This document shows, piece after piece, positions 15,839-19,467 of a stretch of 19,467 bases of DNA; positions within the stretch are counted from its first letter, which is position 1, and each line of letters starts with the position of its first letter. The stretch comes from Clostridia bacterium (GTDB lineage Bacteria > Bacillota > Clostridia > Christensenellales > UBA1242), in the NCBI GenBank assembly GCA_017616705.1, contig JAFZXQ010000033.1, positions 1 through 19,467 of the forward strand, read 5' to 3'. The notes under the pieces are model-generated. The model saw nothing but the letters and a program-made list of their open reading frames with translations. It was not told the DNA's origin and made no database searches. The position numbers and the translations under genes were made by a program.

Positions 15839-16284
15839 ATTATTCCCTCTTTTAAAAGTATATTGATAAGTTTTACGCAATTATCAAAAATTATTCTAGC
15901 AGTTTCTCTGTATTCATTAACCCCTAATCCGTAAGGGTCACTAACATTTGCTCCACCAAGTTCGGCAAACGTTTGAGTTTTATTTAAACAATTAAACTTG
16001 TTAACAATTTCAACCTTATGCCCTGAAGTTAAAGGAACTATAAGGTCTGCTTTATTTACCAAATTAAGCGTTAAGGCTTTAGATTTCTTTTTAGGGATTA
16101 TTTTTAATTCTTTTAAAACAACTCTAACATTATCTGCATATTTAGCGCCATCAACAGCATAAATCCCTGCGCTTTCGCAGTTAGCGCCGGTTAGTTTCGC
16201 GCTTTTTAAAAGGTGTTTAAAAATATATTCACACATTGGACTTCGGCAAGTATTCTCAGTGCAAACGAATAATATATTAAACAT
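15811..16284 (-). CDS. Low-molecular-weight phosphatase, probably protein-arginine phosphatase (YwlE-like)
   Basis: A 157-residue member of the low-molecular-weight protein tyrosine phosphatase fold. The P-loop is C8-TENTC-R14-S with the CX5R pattern, and the general acid loop is SDPYG with Asp116. In B. subtilis YwlE the loop reads CTGNTCRS, and the threonine in this position is reported to favour phospho-arginine over phospho-tyrosine; the equivalent Thr12 is present here, so arginine specificity is likely but inferred. The C-terminal tail is Lys-rich. The start has GGGAGAAG upstream and a TTGACA promoter. It is first in an operon with rpiB, matching the ywlE-ywlF order of Bacillus. No McsB-like arginine kinase is in the window. 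Confidence 0.87.
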   Translation of the reverse strand: MFNILFVCTENTCRSPMCEYIFKHLLKSAKLTGANCESAGIYAVDGAKYADNVRVVLKELKIIPKKKSKALTLNLVNKADLIVPLTSGHKVEIVNKFNCLNKTQTFAELGGANVSDPYGLGVNEYRETARIIFDNCVKLINILLKEGIICEKKTSKK

Positions 16285-16301
16285 AACTTCTCCCTAAGTT
16301 A

Positions 16302-16331
16302 AGATTATCACATTTTAATAATGATTGTCAA
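16302..16331 (-). promoter_or_regulatory. Promoter of the phosphatase-rpiB operon
   Basis: On the minus strand, perfect TTGACA (16326-16331), an 18-base spacer and TAATCT (16302-16307) with an extended TG element. The predicted start near 16295 leaves about 11 bases, almost all of them the ribosome site. Confidence 0.7.
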
Positions 16332-16342
16332 AAAAATAAATG

Positions 16343-16364
16343 AAAAAAGGGCTTATTTGCCCTT
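16343..16364 (-). terminator. Terminator of the glycosyltransferase-acyltransferase unit
   Basis: On the minus strand, AAGGGC pairs with GCCCTT around a six-base loop, followed by a T-run. The stem begins inside the stop codon of the acyltransferase gene. Confidence 0.85.
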
Positions 16365-17184
16365 ATTCTTTCTCACTTTGGCTATCAGTTTCTTCTTCTA
16401 TTTGTTTATATTCAATAACCTCATAATCACTGAGCTTAGATTTTTCAACCATAAAGTCATAAACTTTGTCTCTTAATTCCTGTTGCGCATCTTTTTGGTT
16501 TAACTCAGGATTAGGAACAAAAACATCACTAATATAAACCGTAACATTTGCTTTTCTCATAAAAGATAAGAAGCCTTTTGGCTTGGTGTAAGCAACAAAG
16601 AAAGCAACAACCGGCGCATTAAACTTAACCGGATATTTAAAAGATGAACTAGTAAAAGGTCTAACCCCTGTGTAATATGGCCAAATGTGTGCTTCAGGGT
16701 AAATTGTTATATGCCCTTTTTTATGGTAATATTCAACAGCACTCAAAAACTTCCTCATTCCTGAAGTTTGAGATGGCAAAGGAAGCGCCCCAAGCATCTG
16801 AACGAGTGTTCTTATTCCCTTAATAGAAACGGCATCAGGATTAACAATAATTCTGTTTCGTTTTGGAAAGGCTAAAATATTAGGAGTATAGGCGTCAACA
16901 GCCGAAGTATGGTTTCCATAAAGGAAAATATTTTGTTTTTTAACCTGTTTTAAACTTTTTTTATTAACAATTTTAACTCTTAAAATAAGCCTTTCAAAAA
17001 TATAAATTAATGGGAAAACAAAAATGTAATACAAAATAAAGGAACATATCTTAAAGAAAAAGTTTTTATGAATAAACTTAAAGTTTTCATCAACTTTAAC
17101 CTGTTTAATCTTTGTTCCAGCAAAGTCATCATTTAATGGGTCTTTATAATAAATAACCTTCTTACTTTTGACCTTTTTTGGCAT
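16363..17184 (-). CDS. PlsC-family 1-acylglycerol-phosphate-type acyltransferase
   Basis: A 273-residue membrane-associated acyltransferase of the PlsC/LPLAT family, which transfers an acyl chain to lysophosphatidate or a related acceptor. The catalytic HX4D is H92-TSAV-D97; acceptor-binding motifs follow as GIRTLVQMLGALPLP (123-137) and YPEA (162-165, usually FPEG). A hydrophobic segment near 43-68 anchors it to the membrane. The basic N-terminus and acidic C-terminal tail are extra to the core. The start at 17184 has GAGGT just upstream within the preceding gene. It overlaps the glycosyltransferase gene by 23 bases, so translation is probably coupled, which suggests the two act in one lipid pathway. 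Exact acceptor unknown. Confidence 0.88.
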   Translation of the reverse strand: MPKKVKSKKVIYYKDPLNDDFAGTKIKQVKVDENFKFIHKNFFFKICSFILYYIFVFPLIYIFERLILRVKIVNKKSLKQVKKQNIFLYGNHTSAVDAYTPNILAFPKRNRIIVNPDAVSIKGIRTLVQMLGALPLPSQTSGMRKFLSAVEYYHKKGHITIYPEAHIWPYYTGVRPFTSSSFKYPVKFNAPVVAFFVAYTKPKGFLSFMRKANVTVYISDVFVPNPELNQKDAQQELRDKVYDFMVEKSKLSDYEVIEYKQIEEETDSQSEKE

Positions 17185-18304
17185 TACTTACCTCAACCAT
17201 CATTTTTTCCATCATCTGCATGCAATAAGTTAAGCTATTTGTTTTAGAACTTTCAAGATATTTCTTTTCAACTTTTGCCTTTTCTTCTTTATTATCAATC
17301 CAATAATCAATAACTCTTGCTAAATCTTTAGGGTCTCTAGTTTTAAAGATGCACCTATCATCAACAGCAAAATATCTTGTTGCGCTAAGTTTTGAATCAG
17401 AAACGATAACAAGTTTTCCGCAACCAATCGCTTCAAGGCAAGCAATTCCTTCAAGCTCAATATCAGCAGGGTGAATATAAAGATCAGCGCTATTTAAAAT
17501 ATCAACTAATTCTTGCCTAGAATAGAAAGCAAAAATTGGCTTATTAGGAAGCTTTTCACCAAGTTTCTTATAATATTTCTCTTTATGCCCTTTCCCAGCT
17601 AAAATGATTTGTATTTTATCTTTATATTTAGATAATTCTGCCGCTTTAAGCAAAATATCTTGTGATTTTTCGCGCTCTAACCTACCAGTGCTCAAAATTA
17701 AAATTTTATCTTCAAACTCTGGTTTTTTAGGGGTTGGCTTAGCTTGCATCATCTCATTAATTCCGTTTGAAATAACATAGCCATTGGTTTTTCTTTTGAT
17801 GTGCGCTTCAAAAGTATCTCTAATAAATTCCGTTGGATAATGAATAGCATCAACATTTTTATAAAGATTTTTCCAAATAACTTTATAAACTAAATGGTTA
17901 ACCCATTTTAGCCTATTCATCTTAATATATGAAGTAAAGTTCTCTGCTTGCATATGAAAACCAGCAGATATTGGACGCCCCATCTTTTTAGCAATTTTAG
18001 CTGTTTTATTTCCTAAAGCAAAAGGAAGCATAATATGAACGTGATCAACGCCTTCAAGCGCTAACTTAATTATTGTTTTATCAGCTTTAGCTAATTCAAC
18101 GCCAGCATTTTTAACATAGTTATTAAGTGGCCCCATGTTAAGCGTTGGAACAACGTAATATCCTTCTTTTCCCATTTTAGTTTTATCACAACAAAGCACT
18201 CTAACTTCGTTATTCTTTTGAAGATGTCTAATTAAATTCATTGCGGCAACAGTTGTGCCATTATTTTCTTCTCCTAAAACATCGCAAACGACTAATATTC
18301 TCAT
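17162..18304 (-). CDS. GT4-family glycosyltransferase, possibly glycolipid-forming
   Basis: A 380-residue GT-B fold enzyme. I start at the ATG at 18304 (MRILVVCDVLGEENNGT), which has AGAGG upstream, rather than an in-frame GTG at 18391. The N-terminal domain shows the NGTT acceptor-side loop and the HVHIMLPF and GFHMQAE segments. The C-terminal domain has STGRLEREKSQD, the nucleotide-sugar binding segment, and the EX7E motif (E283 and E291) in DIELEGIACLEAIGCG. This is family GT4, retaining; several Bacillota members make glucosyl-diacylglycerols. The coupled PlsC-type gene downstream supports a membrane-lipid role, but an extracellular polysaccharide substrate is not excluded. Confidence 0.87.
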   Translation of the reverse strand: MRILVVCDVLGEENNGTTVAAMNLIRHLQKNNEVRVLCCDKTKMGKEGYYVVPTLNMGPLNNYVKNAGVELAKADKTIIKLALEGVDHVHIMLPFALGNKTAKIAKKMGRPISAGFHMQAENFTSYIKMNRLKWVNHLVYKVIWKNLYKNVDAIHYPTEFIRDTFEAHIKRKTNGYVISNGINEMMQAKPTPKKPEFEDKILILSTGRLEREKSQDILLKAAELSKYKDKIQIILAGKGHKEKYYKKLGEKLPNKPIFAFYSRQELVDILNSADLYIHPADIELEGIACLEAIGCGKLVIVSDSKLSATRYFAVDDRCIFKTRDPKDLARVIDYWIDNKEEKAKVEKKYLESSKTNSLTYCMQMMEKMMVEVSNAKKGQK

Positions 18305-18329
18305 AATTTCCTCTAGTGTAAAAAATAGT

Positions 18330-18343
18330 GAGTTCTCTAACTC
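18330..18343 (-). promoter_or_regulatory. Small hairpin in the glycosyltransferase leader
   Basis: On the minus strand, GAGTT and AACTC form a perfect 5-base stem with a four-base loop. It overlaps an AAGGAG sequence (18341-18346) that is not placed before any start codon. It lies near the 5' end of the predicted leader. Confidence 0.3.
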
Positions 18344-18350
18344 CTTAATA

Positions 18351-18379
18351 ATTATATAACATAACAAATTATTAAAAAA
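18351..18379 (-). promoter_or_regulatory. Possible promoter of the glycosyltransferase gene
   Basis: TATAAT on the minus strand at 18351-18356 is a perfect -10, but the position 17 bases upstream is only TTTTTT. It lies after the sepF-unit terminator and before the gene, where a promoter is expected. Confidence 0.4.
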
Positions 18380-18420
18380 GCGAATTGTCACATATGCTCG
18401 TTTTTTTGTTAATTTTATAC

Positions 18421-18446
18421 AAAAAAAGCACCAAATATGGTGCTTT
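18421..18446 (-). terminator. Terminator of the sepF unit
   Basis: On the minus strand, AAAGCACC pairs with GGTGCTTT (8 base pairs, six-base loop), followed by seven T. The stem overlaps the stop codon of the 46-residue gene, which indicates that this small gene is the true last gene of the sepF transcript. Confidence 0.9.
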
Positions 18447-18585
18447 AATCTTTTTCATTTTCAGCGTTTTCTTTTTCTTGAAGTTCGCTTCTTAGGTTTG
18501 AAATAACTTCCCTAAGATAATCAATATCTTCCTGTTGCTTTTTAACTTTATATTCAAGCCATTCTGATTTACTAAGGTTTCCCAT
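18445..18585 (-). CDS. 46-residue coiled-coil protein encoded after sepF
   Basis: A short gene. The product starts MGNLSKSEWLEYKVKKQQ and is charged throughout, with hydrophobic residues at heptad-like spacing (L10, V14, I21, L24, I28, L31, L35), so nearly the whole protein can form one coiled coil. There is no membrane segment. An in-frame ATG at 18597 would add four residues; the inner ATG has a G-run just before it, and neither start has a standard ribosome site. It lies 44 bases after the sepF stop, with no terminator between, and its stop codon overlaps the terminator stem. Codon use matches the neighbours. A division-related helper of SepF is a guess; no known family recognised. Confidence 0.65.
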   Translation of the reverse strand: MGNLSKSEWLEYKVKKQQEDIDYLREVISNLRSELQEKENAENEKD

Positions 18586-18629
18586 AAACGCCCCCATGGC
18601 TAGTTTATGAAAACACAAAAATTTTATTC

Positions 18630-19109
18630 TTAATTATTATCCTCTTTAGGAACCATAATGTTAAGCCCCTCAGGAGTTAATAAAAAGATATTACCAGAAA
18701 CCCTTTGCGTGCTTCCGTTTAACGCATAAACTGCGCCACTAACAAAGTCAAGCATTCTTTGGGCTTCATCATCACCAATTCCATCAAGGTTAAGAATAGC
18801 AGATTCTCCTTGCTTCAAAAAATCCACCAGCTTTTGAATCTCGTGATAATCTTTTGGATAAAAGAAAACAACGTTCTTTGTTCCATACCCACCCATATTG
18901 TTGCTTAAGTAATTATCACTTTCAAATCTTTCAGCGGTGTTAAATTGATCAGGGTCATGAGCAAAAGAATTTGAGTCCATGCTCATTTGTTGTTGCTCTG
19001 GCTCAACGTCTTTTTGTTTTTTACGTCTTCTTTCTTTTTTGTTTAATGAAGGATCATCTTCTTCACCTTCATTTCCCATGCCTTTCATTAACCAATTAAA
19101 AAGCCCCAT
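18630..19109 (-). CDS. sepF: Cell division protein SepF
   Basis: SepF links FtsZ filaments to the membrane at the division septum. The protein is 159 residues, normal length. The N-terminal MGLFNWLMKGMG can form the membrane-binding amphipathic helix. Residues about 13-75 are a charged flexible linker (acidic, then a KKERRRKKQK stretch, then Gln/Ser/Asn-rich). The SepF domain spans about 79-152: VVFFYPKDYHEIQ, AILNLDG, DDEAQRMLDFVSGAVYALNG and IFLLTPEGLNI, with the conserved Gly125 in FVSGAVY needed for dimer packing in B. subtilis. The start is supported by AGAGGAT upstream. In many Bacillota sepF lies near ylmE/ylmG and divIVA; here the gene before it is not visible and the next gene is the 46-residue coiled coil. 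Confidence 0.95.
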   Translation of the reverse strand: MGLFNWLMKGMGNEGEEDDPSLNKKERRRKKQKDVEPEQQQMSMDSNSFAHDPDQFNTAERFESDNYLSNNMGGYGTKNVVFFYPKDYHEIQKLVDFLKQGESAILNLDGIGDDEAQRMLDFVSGAVYALNGSTQRVSGNIFLLTPEGLNIMVPKEDNN

Positions 19110-19129
19110 AATTCTATCCTCTTATAGTT

Positions 19130-19158
19130 ATTTTAACATATTTTTACAATAAAACAAA
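19130..19158 (-). promoter_or_regulatory. Promoter of sepF
   Basis: On the minus strand, TAAAAT (19130-19135) is preceded by TGT (extended -10). A TTTGTT (19153-19158) lies 17 bases upstream. The predicted start near 19123 leaves about 14 bases, with AGAGGAT at its 5' end. A sepF-specific promoter implies that any earlier gene is a separate unit. Confidence 0.55.
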
Positions 19159-19467
19159 CAATTTAACTATATTTATAAAATTTAAGGGTTTTAAATGGGT
19201 TTTAGCAACAAGCCCCTCATTTTGTCATTAGATGTTAATAATTTTATAAAATATTGCGCTTTTTACGCTAGTTTCGAGGTTTTTTGCAGTTTTCTATTTG
19301 AATAGTATATCAAACATAATAGTTATTTTTTAAAAATCGCGTCACCCTTTATTGAGTTTTTGACTAAGGTTAAGATAAAATGAAAGTGTTGGGATTGTGA
19401 TAAAAATCGAGCAATTAAACTAAACAAATCACATAACTGCCCTATTTCTATCACAAACATAATAACC
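19136..19467. other. AT-rich region with no gene I can support
   Basis: Apart from the sepF promoter and one inverted repeat, nothing recognisable is visible. A minus-strand frame is open from the window edge to a stop at 19323-19325 (47 codons), but its product has no coding character and the length is expected by chance in AT-rich DNA. No tRNA, riboswitch or small RNA was recognised. Confidence 0.6.
19395..19456. repeat. 13-base inverted repeat with 36-base spacer
   Basis: TTGTGATAAAAAT (19395-19407) and ATTTCTATCACAA (19444-19456) are inverted copies matching at 12 of 13 bases. The spacer contains a further ATCACA (19429-19434). It could be an operator pair or a stem; it has no T-run. Confidence 0.5.

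Noticed and set aside
19180..19225. Possible hairpin between GGG and CCC runs
   Set aside because: Pairing is only three to five bases with a mismatch; not a credible terminator or RNA.
19323..19467. Minus-strand open frame of 47 codons running off the right edge
   Set aside because: No ribosome site or coding character visible, unlike neighbouring genes in codon use; this length is expected by chance. It cannot be excluded as the tail of a gene beyond the edge.

Overview
The window is AT-rich (by eye about one third G+C) bacterial chromosome from a Gram-positive, Bacillota-type organism. Support comes from strong Shine-Dalgarno sites, TTGACA/TATAAT-type promoters often with extended -10 elements, a sepF gene, a uvrB-uvrA pair, an alpha2-type glycyl-tRNA synthetase and a SpoVB-like flippase. 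TGA is used as a stop, so the standard bacterial code fits. The style suggests an uncultured Clostridia-like lineage, but nothing here fixes genus or order. No rRNA, tRNA, CRISPR array, transposase or phage gene was seen.

Layout. 1-2169: the 3' part of a large secreted, C-terminally membrane-anchored surface protein with three related beta-rich modules. 2264-3343: an eight-helix membrane protein that looks internally duplicated. 3386-4507 (-): a GNAT-like protein. 4636-6147: a SpoVB/MurJ-type lipid flippase, ending in a six-base convergent overlap with a YetF (DUF421)-DUF4363 pair (6142-7247, -). 7340-7846: a lone unknown gene with a near-consensus promoter and its own terminator. 7894-12790 (-): uvrB then uvrA. 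12932-14520: a 61-residue membrane peptide gene followed by glyS. 14566-16284 (-): an operon of YwlE-type phosphatase, RpiB and a membrane-anchored unknown. 16363-18304 (-): a GT4 glycosyltransferase overlapping a PlsC-type acyltransferase, probably for membrane glycolipid or phospholipid. 18445-19109 (-): sepF followed by a 46-residue coiled-coil gene. 19136-19467 has no gene I can support.

Regulation. Transcription units are compact. At least six predicted promoters put the start of transcription only about 10 to 17 bases before the start codon. Terminators are short hairpins with U-tracts; those between facing genes work in both directions, and two overlap the stop codon of the gene they end. 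The uvrB/peptide-glyS gap appears to hold back-to-back promoters sharing one -35 hexamer, plus a perfect 10-base palindrome.

Most of the window is housekeeping (DNA repair, translation, cell division, envelope lipids). The less familiar parts are the repeat-built surface protein, the duplicated membrane protein, the orphan 168-residue protein, and the two small proteins attached to glyS and sepF. I found no convincing new multi-gene defence or mobile system.
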